Positions 1 through 9,022 of a stretch of DNA of 64,000 bases are shown piece after piece. Numbering within the stretch: position 1 is the first letter of the stretch; each line of letters starts with the position of its first letter. The position numbers and the translations under genes are program-made. Source of the stretch: Alphaproteobacteria bacterium. Its GTDB lineage: Bacteria > Pseudomonadota > Alphaproteobacteria > Rhizobiales > GCA-2746425. The notes under the pieces were generated by a model. That model saw only the letters and a list, made by a program, of their open reading frames with translations, ran no database searches and was not told the origin of the DNA. The stretch covers positions 806,001 to 870,000 of the forward strand of contig JANSWZ010000001.1 of NCBI GenBank assembly GCA_024743215.1, given 5' to 3'.

Positions 1-531
1 AGCCAGATCAACGAGATGTTCCCCTCTTTCCAAAAAGTCAGTGTGGGGAAATTCAAGAAACGCCGCTAGAATATCCGCAGCATCCATACGCTTTTTGGTT
101 AAATGTGAATGTGGGTCTAATTCTGCCGCAACAACAACCTTCGGGCCTACGATGTTGCGTATATGCGTCAGCAAGTCCCCCTCGCAGTCATCGTAATCCC
201 GCGCAACCATGGCACCGTGCAGTCCCAACACAACACAATCAACAGGCATTGCGGCCCTTAGCTGATCCAGAATTTCATCACGCAGGGCTTCATAAACATC
301 AGTTCGAATATAGCCACCTGGTTCAGCCCAGGTTGCTGTGCCTTCAATTAACGTAAAACCCTCTTCGCGTGCACGCGCGCGTAACACCGGAATTGGCGCT
401 GAACACAAGGTTGGCCCTTCGGGATGGTCACCTGGACCTGCGTAAAATGCAGATTCAAAACTTTCCCGATCTGTAGGCACTGGTGAAAACGTATTTGTCT
501 CAGTTGCCAAAGAGGCAGTGAACACGCGCAT
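1..531 (-). CDS. M81 family (MlrC-like) metallopeptidase, 3' end cut by window
   Basis: The minus strand is open from an ATG at 531 to the window edge, giving 177 residues that start MRVFTASLATETNTFSPVPT. The TETNTF motif near the N-terminus and the later LHGAMVARDYDDCEGDLL stretch are typical of the M81/MlrC (DUF1485) family, named after microcystinase C. Family members are zinc enzymes of about 490-510 residues; the conserved E, H and D positions in TETNT, LHGAM and ELDPHSH fit metal binding. The C-terminal two thirds lie outside the window. It is the last visible gene of the ABC transporter operon, 26 bp after the RidA gene. The natural substrate is unknown; such genes often sit beside peptide or sugar importers, so microcystin need not be involved. 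Confidence 0.85.
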   Translation of the reverse strand, partial: MRVFTASLATETNTFSPVPTDRESFESAFYAGPGDHPEGPTLCSAPIPVLRARAREEGFTLIEGTATWAEPGGYIRTDVYEALRDEILDQLRAAMPVDCVVLGLHGAMVARDYDDCEGDLLTHIRNIVGPKVVVAAELDPHSHLTKKRMDAADILAAFLEFPHTDFLERGEHLVDLA

Positions 532-557
532 AAAATGAGTTCCTTGGGATGGGGAAA

Positions 558-923
558 TCAAAGTGGCTTGTAAGCGACGGCTTCCACTTCGATTTTGATA
601 TCAACCATCAATCTGGATTCAACAGTTGTTCGTGCAGGTGGATCAGTTGGAAAGAACCGTGCGTAAGCCGCGTTAAATGCTCCGAAATCCCGGGCGTCTT
701 CTAACCAGACAGTCGTTTTGACCACGTCCCTTGGCTCACATCCAGCCAGCGCCAATGCGGCCTTGACGTTCTCAAGCACCTGCTCGGTTTGCTCGGAGAT
801 CCCACCTGTCACCACTATACCGTCAGGGCCAAATGGCACCTGCCCTGAAATAAAGACAAAATCGCCTGCGCGCACCGCGGGAGACAATGGAACGTGAGAC
901 TTACCAAAGTGAGTTTTAGACAT
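558..923 (-). CDS. RidA family protein (reactive intermediate/imine deaminase)
   Basis: The product is 121 residues, the usual size for the YjgF/YER057c/UK114 (RidA) family. The ATG at 923 is chosen rather than the upstream in-frame start in the ORF track, because AGGAAAG lies just before it and the extra 56 residues only overlap the permease gene. FISGQVPFGPDG, the central TTVWLEDARDFGAFNAAYARFF and the PARTTVE segment with its conserved Arg match the family fold and active site. RidA proteins hydrolyse reactive enamines or imines released by PLP enzymes. Its place between a permease and an MlrC-like gene suggests it removes intermediates of an amino-compound pathway. The nearby D-threonine-aldolase-like remnant is a PLP-family gene, consistent with that idea. 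Confidence 0.9.
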   Translation of the reverse strand: MSKTHFGKSHVPLSPAVRAGDFVFISGQVPFGPDGIVVTGGISEQTEQVLENVKAALALAGCEPRDVVKTTVWLEDARDFGAFNAAYARFFPTDPPARTTVESRLMVDIKIEVEAVAYKPL

Positions 924-957
924 AATTGCTCTTTCCTTTTGGAACCAAGTTCTTGGG

Positions 958-1782
958 TTATTTGACGGCACCAATGGCCAGGCCGCGCACCAGATAACGC
1001 TGGAGCCAGGCAAAAATGATGGCGACCGGAATGGTCGCGACCAGCGCTGCCGCCATGACATGATGCCACTCAATTGTGTAACGACCAGCAACGAGTGAGA
1101 AAATCTGAATAGGCAATGTGTAACTCTCCTGGCGCCGCAACATCGTCAAAGCAATGACAAACTCATTCCAGGCGTTGATGAAGGAGAAAATTGCGGTGAC
1201 TGTTACGGCCGGTATTGCCAATGGTAAGAACACTTTGACCAGCGCTTTAAAGGGGCTCGCGCCCTCCATCCAGGCCGCTTCTTCCAGATCTTTCGGGATG
1301 GTAGAGAAGTAGCTTTGCAACATCCAAACGGTAAATGCGATGTTGAATGCGGCGTAGACAAAAACCACAGAATTCACATTGTCCAAAATCCCCAACCAAA
1401 CCACCAATTTGAACAGGCCAATCACGAGGACCATGGGCGACAACATTTGCGATACAATTAGAAACTGACGGAAAAAGCCCTTCCCGGTAAATTGGTATCG
1501 GGAAAGAGCATAAGCTGCCGGTATTGAGACAGAGATCGCCAACCCGGTGGACACAACTGAAACATAAACAGAATTCCACAATGCAGGTCCAAAATTAGTC
1601 GCCTCCCACATGGTCACAAAATTGCGCCATTGTATCTGACTGGGCCACCAGGTGGGGTTCAATACTTCTGTCGCCGGCTTGATCGCGGTCACAAACATCA
1701 CAGTAAACGGGAATAATACCAGTACTACGAATGGCATAAGGAATGCCCAGGACCAAAAGGTGCGTCTCCACTTTGCGCTCAT
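958..1782 (-). CDS. Carbohydrate ABC transporter permease, MalG type
   Basis: This 274-residue inner-membrane protein has about six hydrophobic helices, the first at [20 protein letters not shown]. The cytoplasmic EAA loop that contacts the ATPase reads [20 protein letters not shown] at about residues 190-210. Length and helix layout match the second permease of CUT1 sugar importers. AGGTGA precedes the ATG, which overlaps the stop of the preceding permease gene by 4 bp (ATGA), so translation is probably coupled. It should form a heterodimer with the product of 1779-2696 and use the ATPase at 5021. The substrate cannot be read from sequence. Confidence 0.93.
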   Translation of the reverse strand: MSAKWRRTFWSWAFLMPFVVLVLFPFTVMFVTAIKPATEVLNPTWWPSQIQWRNFVTMWEATNFGPALWNSVYVSVVSTGLAISVSIPAAYALSRYQFTGKGFFRQFLIVSQMLSPMVLVIGLFKLVVWLGILDNVNSVVFVYAAFNIAFTVWMLQSYFSTIPKDLEEAAWMEGASPFKALVKVFLPLAIPAVTVTAIFSFINAWNEFVIALTMLRRQESYTLPIQIFSLVAGRYTIEWHHVMAAALVATIPVAIIFAWLQRYLVRGLAIGAVK

Positions 1783-2696
1783 TCTTTTTCACCTCGCATA
1801 GCCAGCACCACATAGATGAGCGTGAAGAAGAGTAGGAGGGCAAACATCATTATGGAAAGCGCCGACGCTTCCCCAAGTTTTCCAAATCGAAAACCCAATT
1901 TGTAGAGGTAGGTCACTAAAATATCTGTTGAATTAGCTGGCCCTCCCTGCGTGGTCGCCCAGATAATCGGGAAGGAATTGAATACATAAATTGTGTTCAG
2001 AACGATGGCTATGTTGAGAAACGGACGGATCAGCGGAAGAGTTATCCTCGCAAACAGCTGAAATGGGTTAGCCCCCTCAAGGCGAGCCGCTTCGTACAAG
2101 TCATCTGGAATAGAGGAGAGCCCACCCAGAAATATGGTGACGGTGAAAGGCACAGTGACCAAAATCCCGATAAGGATTTGCATTGGAAACGCCGTCGAAG
2201 ATTGTGCAAGCCATTGAATGTTCGTGTCTATCAGGCCCAGCCCCATCAGGGCTGAATTAAGCATGCCACTCTCTCCGCTGAGCGCCCAACGCCACACGAT
2301 CGCGGTCATTGTAAGGGAAACAGCCCACGGCAACATGATTATGACGCGTGCCAATCCACGACCGTAAAAGTCTTCATGAAGAACAATTGCAATGGGTAAG
2401 GCCGTACCGATTGACCCAATGACAATGCCAAATGTCCAGATTAATGTGCGCCATAACGCACCATAAAAGTCTGGATCATTGAAAACTGCCAGATAGTTCT
2501 CAAACCCTGCGAACCCGCGAATTTGCCCAAATCGATTGACCTCGCTGAGCGATATGTTGCCGAGCTGAAACAACGGCCACAGAATGATAAAAGCGGAGAG
2601 CAAAAACCCCGGTAAAATCAGAACGTATGGATTGGTGAATGGTGACCGGGTCATTTTTTGTTCCATGCAGCCATATTCAATGGCGTCTTCGGTCAA
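1779..2696 (-). CDS. Sugar ABC transporter permease, MalF type
   Basis: This is a 305-residue integral membrane protein of the CUT1 permease family, with six predicted helices and an EAA loop [20 protein letters not shown] at about residue 205. The ORF starts at 2696, but an in-frame ATG at 2666 (MEQKMTRS) starts closer to the family's usual N-terminus. Neither site has a clear Shine-Dalgarno sequence, so the start is uncertain. A stem-loop lies between the binding-protein stop and this gene. The gene overlaps the MalG-type gene by 4 bp. Confidence 0.92.
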   Translation of the reverse strand: MTEDAIEYGCMEQKMTRSPFTNPYVLILPGFLLSAFIILWPLFQLGNISLSEVNRFGQIRGFAGFENYLAVFNDPDFYGALWRTLIWTFGIVIGSIGTALPIAIVLHEDFYGRGLARVIIMLPWAVSLTMTAIVWRWALSGESGMLNSALMGLGLIDTNIQWLAQSSTAFPMQILIGILVTVPFTVTIFLGGLSSIPDDLYEAARLEGANPFQLFARITLPLIRPFLNIAIVLNTIYVFNSFPIIWATTQGGPANSTDILVTYLYKLGFRFGKLGEASALSIMMFALLLFFTLIYVVLAMRGEKE

Positions 2697-2697
2697 A

Positions 2698-2727
2698 ACG
2701 GGCGTGATTTTGGAAAACCACGCCCGT
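2698..2727 (-). terminator. Intercistronic stem-loop after binding-protein gene
   Basis: ACGGGCGTG and CACGCCCGT form a perfect 9-bp stem with a 12-nt loop, between the stop of the SBP gene (2747) and the start of the MalF-type permease (2696). There is no long T-run, so it is more likely an RNA-stabilising or partial attenuating hairpin than a full terminator. Such hairpins often raise SBP levels over permease levels. Confidence 0.6.
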
Positions 2728-2746
2728 CGTTGATTGCTGACCTGGG

Positions 2747-3976
2747 TTAGTTACCCAGGATCCGGTCTATTTTTTCTGCAGCGCCATCAAGAGTTGCCTC
2801 AACCTCGCCGTCACCAAGATAGATTGTTTGCAATGCATCCGATGTTGCCGCGGCAATTTCTTCCCATCCAGGAATAACCGGCGCAAAACGCGCATCTGGC
2901 AATACCGCAGCAAACGCTTTCAGATCAGCATTGTCAGCAAATGCAGGTTCTGCCGCCACCGCTTTATTGACCGGCAGGAAACCTTCTCCACCGGTGAACT
3001 TTGAGCGCCACTCAGCTTCGAATAGCATGTCCAGGAATTTCCAGGCAGTCTCTTTCACTTCAGAGTTTTCAAACATGATCATGGAATCCGTCACACCGTA
3101 AGTGCCACGCGCACCACTTGGGCCTTCTGGAATAGCAGCAACGCCATAAGACAGTTCGGGCGCTTCCGTAGCTATCTGTGATGAAAGGAAGGGCGCTGTG
3201 ATCATCATGCCTACTTTGCCGCGCTTAAACAGATTTTGCACATCTTCACGTGTGTTTGATGTCACACCAGGCTGCGTAAGGCCCCCATCAATCATGGACT
3301 TGTATAGTTTTGCCGCTTGGTAGCCAGCTTCACTATCAAGTCCGGACGTGCCATCTGCATCGATAAGATTGCCGCCATATGCCCAAAACGCATAGTAGAA
3401 ATAGACGTCAGTCTCTATTTCCTTGCCTTGCATACCGTATCCGTACACATCATCGCCAAGAGCAGCGATTTTTTCTGCAGCGGCTGCCAGATCTTCCCAA
3501 GTGTTAGGCACCTGAGAAATACCGGCCTGCTCGAACAGGTCTTTATTGTAGTACATAGCCCTCGCGGATGCCGCAATTGGCAGGCCGTAGGTCTTATCAT
3601 CCATCACTGATGGGGATAGAAATGTCGGGAAGAACCGATCATTAAACTCATCGCTCATATAGCTGTCAAATGGTGCAGCAATACCTTGATCGACAAAGTC
3701 AATGAGCCAGCGCGTTCCGATAATTGAAAGGTCAGCGTTTGCACCGCCAGAAATGTCTGTGGTCAATTTCTGCAGCAAAACATCCCAGGGTACAACTTCG
3801 ATCTGCACATCTGTTTCTGGGTTAGCCGCTTCAAACGCTGTTGCAGCCTCTTCAAAATATGGCCCTGTTTTTGAACTGTATTCCGCCACTGTAACACGTA
3901 AAGTATCAGCCTGTGCTGTCGCATTCAAAGACAACAGCGCCGCCCCGGCAACGCTTAACAACCATGTTCTCTTCAT
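2747..3976 (-). CDS. Sugar ABC transporter substrate-binding protein (CUT1 type)
   Basis: The 409-residue periplasmic protein starts with a signal peptide: KR, a hydrophobic core, then a cleavage-like site after ATAQA. The mature part begins [10 protein letters not shown] and follows the type-I CUT1 binding-protein pattern, for example [12 protein letters not shown] and [15 protein letters not shown], which are common in maltose- and glycerol-phosphate-binding homologues. AGGAGAGAG precedes the ATG. It is the first gene of the minus-strand operon (SBP, MalF, MalG, RidA, MlrC). It faces the SDR-ATPase-RpiR operon across a 273-bp divergent promoter region. The ligand is unknown. Confidence 0.93.
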   Translation of the reverse strand: MKRTWLLSVAGAALLSLNATAQADTLRVTVAEYSSKTGPYFEEAATAFEAANPETDVQIEVVPWDVLLQKLTTDISGGANADLSIIGTRWLIDFVDQGIAAPFDSYMSDEFNDRFFPTFLSPSVMDDKTYGLPIAASARAMYYNKDLFEQAGISQVPNTWEDLAAAAEKIAALGDDVYGYGMQGKEIETDVYFYYAFWAYGGNLIDADGTSGLDSEAGYQAAKLYKSMIDGGLTQPGVTSNTREDVQNLFKRGKVGMMITAPFLSSQIATEAPELSYGVAAIPEGPSGARGTYGVTDSMIMFENSEVKETAWKFLDMLFEAEWRSKFTGGEGFLPVNKAVAAEPAFADNADLKAFAAVLPDARFAPVIPGWEEIAAATSDALQTIYLGDGEVEATLDGAAEKIDRILGN

Positions 3977-4095
3977 TTCTCTCTCCTAAATTCCTGGCAA
4001 ATGCTGATCATAAGCCTTCGATTTCACGCACTCCAACATTCAATTTTATTTTTATTACATAAATGCCACCCCAACAAGCAAAATATGATTTTTCG

Positions 4096-4109
4096 TTGTA
4101 TTATTACAA
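4096..4109. promoter_or_regulatory. Candidate operator TTGTATTATTACAA in divergent promoter
   Basis: TTGTA and TACAA form an inverted repeat around TTAT in the AT-rich stretch between the divergent SBP and SDR genes. The TGTA...TACA layout resembles sites bound by MurR/RpiR regulators, and an RpiR gene (6085) closes the plus-strand operon. Direct binding is inference. Confidence 0.35.
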
Positions 4110-4249
4110 AAACCATATATTGTTGCTCCGATTGCTTGACCGCACTTAATCAGTCGCGCCAATGCCTATTCGCAGAGTTCCAAACCAGGGTGATCAGATC
4201 CCCAAAATCGACCATGACTTTGATGCTAAGACCTGGATAAAACGCACAA

Positions 4250-5008
4250 ATGATCAATTTCTCAGGACAGAGAGTCGTTATTACCGGTGCGACCGGAGGT
4301 GTTGGTCGCGCACTCGTCGAAACCTTCAAAGCTTGTGGGGCAGAGATAGTTGCATATGACGTCCAGGATGCTGATTTCTCCAATCTGGAAGTTCAAGAAA
4401 TTCATCGTTTTGACCTCACAGACACAGATGCTATGCGCAAAGCCACTGCCGCAACCTGCCAGGACAAGCAGCCGCCAGTTGCAATCATTAACAATGCCGG
4501 GTGGACACGCGCCGAGACGATAAAGGACGTGACCCCTCAAGCACTTGATTACGAGCTCGATTTAAACTTTAGGGCAGTCGCAGCTCTTTCCCAGGAATTC
4601 CTGCCAATCATGCGCCAACATGGCGGCAACTTTGTGTTTATTTCCTCCCTGAACGCGCTCGCCCATTTCGGCAATCCTGCTTACGCGGCTGCAAAAGCTG
4701 GATTGCTGGCTTGGTCCCGCGCAATAGCGACAGAAGAAGGCCGCAACAAAATCCGCTCAAACGCCATTGTGCCTGGATCAATTCGAACATCAGCCTGGAC
4801 GGATAGGCTCGTGGCGGACCCTGCGCTCGCTGACCGTCTTGAGGTTTTGTATCCCCTTGGACGTTTTGTTTTTCCCAAGGAAGTAGCTCAAACAGCGGCG
4901 TTTCTAGCCTCATCACTTGCAAGTGGTATTACTGGCGTGACCTTGCCAGTGGATGCAGGCATATCGGCAGGAAACTTGCCATTCTTCGATGAAATTTCAA
5001 AGCTGTAA
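4250..5008 (+). CDS. SDR family NAD(P)-dependent oxidoreductase
   Basis: The 252-residue product is a classical short-chain dehydrogenase. The cofactor motif TGATGGVG sits at residues 13-20, NNAGW at about residue 83, the catalytic Ser in FISSLNALAHF at about residue 133, and the catalytic pair in YAAAKAG at about residues 145-151. The C-terminal PVDAGISAG is typical. It is the first gene of a plus-strand operon with an ABC ATPase 12 bp downstream and an RpiR regulator after that. It probably oxidises or reduces the sugar-like substrate brought in by the neighbouring transporter; the exact substrate is not visible. Confidence 0.92.
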   Translation: MINFSGQRVVITGATGGVGRALVETFKACGAEIVAYDVQDADFSNLEVQEIHRFDLTDTDAMRKATAATCQDKQPPVAIINNAGWTRAETIKDVTPQALDYELDLNFRAVAALSQEFLPIMRQHGGNFVFISSLNALAHFGNPAYAAAKAGLLAWSRAIATEEGRNKIRSNAIVPGSIRTSAWTDRLVADPALADRLEVLYPLGRFVFPKEVAQTAAFLASSLASGITGVTLPVDAGISAGNLPFFDEISKL

Positions 5009-5020
5009 GGAAGTCCCATC

Positions 5021-6088
5021 ATGGCCGCGCTGAACATGACCAACATCTCTAAGAGCTACGGCGGGGTCAATGTGATTGAGCAGCTCTCCTTGTCGATAAA
5101 AGATGGAGAGTTTGCTGTTTTGGTTGGCCCTTCGGGCTGCGGAAAGTCCACACTGCTACGTATGATAGCGGGCCTGGAGACAATATCAGGCGGTGACCTG
5201 ACAATTGCCGACCAAAGAGCGAACGATACGCCCCCGCAAAAGCGGAACATCGCAATGGTGTTCCAGTCCTATGCATTGTTTCCCCACATGAGCGTGCGTG
5301 AGAATATCGAATTTGGCCCCAATGTGCGTGGTGAGTCCAAAGAAAACACGGATAAATTGGTTGAGAAAGCTTCAAACATTCTGAACTTGACGGACTATTT
5401 GGACCGGTCTCCCAAACAGCTTTCCGGTGGTCAACGTCAGCGTGTCGCGATGGGGCGTTCCATCGTTCGCGATCCAAAAATCTTCCTGTTTGACGAACCT
5501 TTGTCTAATCTCGATGCAAAACTGCGTGTGCAGATGCGTACCGAGATCAAAGCGCTCCATCAAACTCTCGGCACGACAACGGTATACGTAACGCATGATC
5601 AGATTGAAGCGATGACTATGGCTGATCGCATCGTGGTGATGAACAATGGTGCTATTGAGCAAATCGGTTCACCGATGGAATTATACGACCGTCCTACCAA
5701 TCTGTTTGTGGCGAGTTTCATCGGCTCTCCCTCAATGAGTTTTCTTTCGGCCCGTCACCTGATGGAAGGCGAAAGTCCTTCCCTCAAACTGAAAGACAAT
5801 TCAGTGCTCAGTGCACCCCAAAGCATAGCTGAACACGGGGGGGATGTTGTTATCGGTATCCGTCCAGAGAATTACTGCCGCGATGACAACGGGCCACTGA
5901 CACTGAATGTACAAGTGGTTGAACCAACGGGGCCAGAGGTTCATGTTTTTGGGGAGTTGGCCGATACGGAAATTCGCGTTGTGTTTCGTGATCGAGACAT
6001 TCCAAAACCCGGTGACAAACTTAAATTGAGTGTCGATCCAGACAATATCCACCTGTTCGATGCAGCAGATGGCAAGAGAATTTCGTGA
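5021..6088 (+). CDS. Sugar ABC transporter ATP-binding protein (MalK/UgpC family)
   Basis: This 355-residue ATPase carries Walker A GPSGCGKST (about residues 37-45), the Q-loop VFQSYALFPHM, the signature LSGGQRQRVAMGR (about residue 132), Walker B IFLFDEPLSNLDA and the H-loop YVTHDQIEAM. The C-terminal roughly 120 residues form the TOBE-type regulatory domain usual for MalK/UgpC proteins. AAGGAAG precedes the ATG. It powers the CUT1 permeases encoded divergently at 958-2696, which have no ATPase gene of their own. Its stop overlaps the start of the RpiR gene. Confidence 0.94.
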   Translation: MAALNMTNISKSYGGVNVIEQLSLSIKDGEFAVLVGPSGCGKSTLLRMIAGLETISGGDLTIADQRANDTPPQKRNIAMVFQSYALFPHMSVRENIEFGPNVRGESKENTDKLVEKASNILNLTDYLDRSPKQLSGGQRQRVAMGRSIVRDPKIFLFDEPLSNLDAKLRVQMRTEIKALHQTLGTTTVYVTHDQIEAMTMADRIVVMNNGAIEQIGSPMELYDRPTNLFVASFIGSPSMSFLSARHLMEGESPSLKLKDNSVLSAPQSIAEHGGDVVIGIRPENYCRDDNGPLTLNVQVVEPTGPEVHVFGELADTEIRVVFRDRDIPKPGDKLKLSVDPDNIHLFDAADGKRIS

Positions 6089-7014
6089 CAAACAACAAAC
6101 AAAACCGCGGCAATAATGGTCCGTCGTATGACAAACGCGTCGACATTGTTGGCCGGCTCCAAAATCGCTCCGCGCTAGGCAAAGATGCGGAAAAGAGACT
6201 TGTGGAATGCATTCTTGCCGATCTGCATTTTGCAACTTATGCGCCGATTGCTGATATTGCCGCCCGCGCTGAGGTAAGTGAGCCCACCGTTACACGATTA
6301 GCCCGTGCTCTGGGATTCTCCGGCACGCGTGAAATGAAATTTCATTTGGCGCAATCGCTGGCAATTGGCGGGGCCTATCTCCGCAGCTCTGCCCAGATGG
6401 CGAACGAAGACCGACCTCTTGATGAAGTTATATCCAAGGTTTCGGAAGGAGCGCATGCTGCGCTTGAACTCATGAGCGTCGCGCTCTCTGAGGTCGATCT
6501 GCCTGCTATTACAACAGCCATAGCCAAGGCAAACCAAATATTGATTTACGGCACTGGCGGCAGTTCTTCTATGGCGGCGGTGGAATTGCAGAACCGGCTG
6601 TTTCGTCTTGGTTTACATGTATCGGCACACTCTGACCCACAGCTACAACGCATGAGTGCATCAGTGCTTGAAACCGGTGCACTTGTGATCGCTTTTTCGA
6701 TTTCCGGTCATGCCCGTTCTGTAATCGATGCCGTATCCATTGCACAACAATACAACGCAAAAGTCATTGTGGTGACATCTCTGGGTTCACCATTGGCTGA
6801 GGCTGGTGACATTCTGTTCCCTTTGACGTTCAAGGAGGATCGCGATCTTTTCAAACCAACATCGACGCGTTATGCGCTGCTTGCTGCTGTAGATTTTCTT
6901 GCTATGGGAACAGCTGTGTCCATGGGTCCCAAAGTGCTGGAACGCCTACGTCGCGTGCGACAAAGTCTTGCCAGCCAAGATATCGGATATCCTGAACTCC
7001 CACTAGGCGACTAG
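6085..7014 (+). CDS. MurR/RpiR family transcriptional regulator
   Basis: The 309-residue protein has an N-terminal RpiR-type helix-turn-helix (IADIAARAEVSEPTVTRLAR, about residues 57-76) and a C-terminal SIS domain (ILIYGTGGSSSMAAVELQNR, about residues 151-170) that binds a sugar phosphate. The start is a GTG within a 4-bp GTGA overlap with the ATPase gene, so it is translationally coupled. As the last part of the transporter operon, it likely controls both divergent operons through the 3977-4249 region. Whether it represses or activates is not known. Confidence 0.92.
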   Translation: MTNNKQNRGNNGPSYDKRVDIVGRLQNRSALGKDAEKRLVECILADLHFATYAPIADIAARAEVSEPTVTRLARALGFSGTREMKFHLAQSLAIGGAYLRSSAQMANEDRPLDEVISKVSEGAHAALELMSVALSEVDLPAITTAIAKANQILIYGTGGSSSMAAVELQNRLFRLGLHVSAHSDPQLQRMSASVLETGALVIAFSISGHARSVIDAVSIAQQYNAKVIVVTSLGSPLAEAGDILFPLTFKEDRDLFKPTSTRYALLAAVDFLAMGTAVSMGPKVLERLRRVRQSLASQDIGYPELPLGD

Positions 7015-7018
7015 AGGG

Positions 7019-7249
7019 ATGAACTTACGAGATCTCGATACGCCCTGCGGTCACGTCAAGGATACGATTGCCGAACATGACCTTGTTGACGTCTCCAAGG
7101 CTCATAAGAGACCAAGCGTTGGTGACAAGGTTCGCGTCTTTCCCAACCATGCCTGCCCCGCCTCAAACCTCTTTGACACCGTTTTTCCAATCCATGGCCA
7201 ACTGCTTACAGACACGTTGAAATTGGCCGTGCGGGGTAAATTTGATTAA
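7019..7249 (+). pseudogene. Internally deleted D-threonine aldolase/D-serine dehydratase-like (DSD1 family) gene
   Basis: The 76-codon ORF starts MNLRDLDTPCG, which looks like the extreme N-terminus of DSD1-family PLP enzymes (LDTP motif). Its remainder, RPSVGDKVRVFPNHACPASN and then NLFD...LAVRGKF, matches the family's C-terminal end. PNHACP holds the His and Cys that bind the metal in family members. Normal proteins have about 370-390 residues, so roughly 300 internal residues, including the PLP lysine, appear to be missing in frame. It follows the RpiR stop by 4 bp. The product would not be an active aldolase; it could be a decayed gene or, less likely, a small metal-binding leftover. Confidence 0.65.
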
Positions 7250-7279
7250 TTGCCATTCCCCCAAAATAAGGAGACCTGA

Positions 7280-7771
7280 ATGAACTACGAAAAGAACCCC
7301 TTCCCCACCACAGACGCTGACAGACATGCCATCTGGGAAATGTTGGTCCACAGAGATATTGACGCCTTTCTTGGACAAGACTGGTCTATGGTCAAAGATG
7401 ATTTCGTAACTGACCGATTTCTGGGCATGCACGCGCATGGAAGATCAAATCCTGATTCATGGCGGTTGGGCTTCCCCAACTTGACCATTTATCGCGACGA
7501 GTGGTTGCGACAGGCTGCACACAGTGCTGCGGTCGAATATGCAGAGCCTCTGAGGGCTGCACTATTTCGCATAACAACACTCCGCGATATTGATATGGGG
7601 GATAGTGTTGCTGTCGTTCACAAAAAGTTTGATGGAGACATAGCAAAGGCTGATGGGAGCATGGAGAACCTCAACTGGCAAACACTCTATTTCTGCGCCA
7701 AGGTAGATGGCGTCTGGAAGATTTCAGGGTTTGTCGGGTATCTGCCATTTTCTCTCGGCTCAAAAACCTAG
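7280..7771 (+). CDS. NTF2-like (SnoaL-type) fold protein of unknown function
   Basis: The 163-residue product has an AAGGAGA site before its ATG. The pattern of N-terminal helices (DRHAIWEMLVHRDIDAFLGQ), a DW-containing turn, then beta strands ending WQTLYFCAKVDGVWKISGFV resembles the NTF2/SnoaL-like superfamily, where the WKI strand near the C-terminus is characteristic. Nothing identifies a catalytic role. It follows the deleted DSD1-like gene by 30 bp and may share the transcript of the SDR-ATPase-RpiR operon. There is no signal peptide, so it should be cytoplasmic. Confidence 0.75.
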   Translation: MNYEKNPFPTTDADRHAIWEMLVHRDIDAFLGQDWSMVKDDFVTDRFLGMHAHGRSNPDSWRLGFPNLTIYRDEWLRQAAHSAAVEYAEPLRAALFRITTLRDIDMGDSVAVVHKKFDGDIAKADGSMENLNWQTLYFCAKVDGVWKISGFVGYLPFSLGSKT

Positions 7772-7955
7772 AGCAGAAAGTGCGCCAAATGCGCTCTACG
7801 CTTTGATTGAGACAAAACGCTTTTGTAGGTCTGAGCCGGACTTATATTCGCATGCACTGTGCGGAATGCAAGCTGATGCTGCAGAACAGGTTGACGCGGC
7901 GATAAAGGTGGCTATAAAGCCAGAATGAAAATGAATTGGGTAGCAATTCGGCAGC

Positions 7956-7980
7956 AAAAAACCTGAAACCGCGGTTTTTT
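7956..7980 (+). terminator. Possible rho-independent terminator upstream of tRNA-Ser
   Basis: AAAAAACC pairs with GGTTTTTT across a 9-nt loop and runs into a T-tract. It lies after the NTF2-like gene and before the tRNA. An inner palindrome AAACCGCGGTTT overlaps it. The stem is weak because it is mostly A-T, so confidence is moderate. Confidence 0.4.
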
Positions 7981-8014
7981 TGAACTATCGAAACTGTAAT
8001 GATCTCAATGCGTT

Positions 8015-8104
8015 GGATGGGTGGCCGAGCGGTTGAAGGCACCGGTCTTGAAAACCGGCGTGCGTGAAAGCGTACCGTGGGTTCGAATCCCACCCCATCC
8101 GCCA
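8015..8104 (+). tRNA. tRNA-Ser (anticodon TGA)
   Basis: The acceptor arms GGATGGG and CCCATCC pair perfectly, followed by the discriminator G and an encoded CCA. The anticodon stem CCGGT/ACCGG encloses the loop CTTGAAA, giving anticodon TGA (serine UCA codons). A long variable arm, typical of serine tRNAs, follows, then the T-loop GGTTCGAATCC. At 90 nt it is full length. Its 3' end faces an almost gene-free accessory stretch, a common integration site. Confidence 0.97.
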
Positions 8105-9022
8105 TTAACATGAATTAAATATCTGTTTTAATGAGCAAAATTGACAGACTTCTGAATACGTTCCCACATTTATTCCCACACTGGACGGCGATTTGTGATG
8201 AATGCTTGCGGACAGGCTTGGCGTGATGATTTGCAATCATTGGCCGAGTAATTGGTTCCCACGCGAATAATCTCAGTACACATAAACCCGGACGAACGTA
8301 GTGACAGCTCAGATCTGTTTTTGATGAAAGTAGCCTTGTTGTTTTTGGCTGTGTAATCTGGTCGAGTTGTCTTCCATGCAGTCATCTCGCTGGCTGCGGT
8401 ATCAACTTGGCTGACTTGCGGAAATTTCCTGCAAAGGCAGTCGAAAATGTGATCCTTGATCGCGAAGCAGACCAACAAACGCAGACGAACACGCTCCTTT
8501 CAGCGCCCGAAAAGTTCAAACTTTTCAAGAACATCATTTACGAGATATTAAATTCAGCCCCCTAAGGGCATGATCCACTAATCGATATAGAACGGATGGC
8601 CTCTCACCGAACTTCAGAGACCTTCGCATGGTAACGACTTTTAACCAGTTGGGGCGGGAGGCGGACATTTGCCGCAGATTGAACAATTGGTAGCAGTGCG
8701 CACAAAGCCGCCGAAGGTTTTGCCGAGCGCAATAACGCTCCTAATCCATTGTTGACCTTTGCCTCCTAGACACTATGCGGGGTTTGGCCTGCGGAATTAC
8801 AGTTTGACTGAAACTCAGAAATCCTTTGACTTTCAGATTATTGCATCGCAAGGAATCAGAATTTGCGTCAGCCTTATTCCACAAAATGTCGGAACTTATT
8901 TAATGCTTCGCGACTTGTTTTTTCAGTTTTAACCGCTATTGACCGCATTTCATCTGCCAGTTTCAACATAACGTTGGCATAAATAACTCTGTCAGGGTTC
9001 TGCGCTAGCAGAAGGAATGTCA
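8105..9022. other. Gene-poor stretch downstream of tRNA-Ser
   Basis: No convincing gene is visible in these 918 bases. The start contains short TTCCCACA-type repeats (about 8160-8185, and a related TTCCCACG near 8253). The only longer ORF, 8170-8478 on the minus strand, has no recognisable motif, no clear ribosome site and a low-complexity composition. The position next to a tRNA 3' end suggests a decayed integrated element, but no integrase fragment could be recognised by eye. Confidence 0.5.

Noticed and set aside
105-356. Plus-strand ORF of 83 codons
   Set aside because: It overlaps the MlrC-like gene on the other strand, which has clear family motifs; this frame has no protein-like features.
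8170-8478. Minus-strand ORF next to tRNA-Ser
   Set aside because: No recognisable motif, poor start context and unusual composition; I could not see an integrase signature in it or in other frames.
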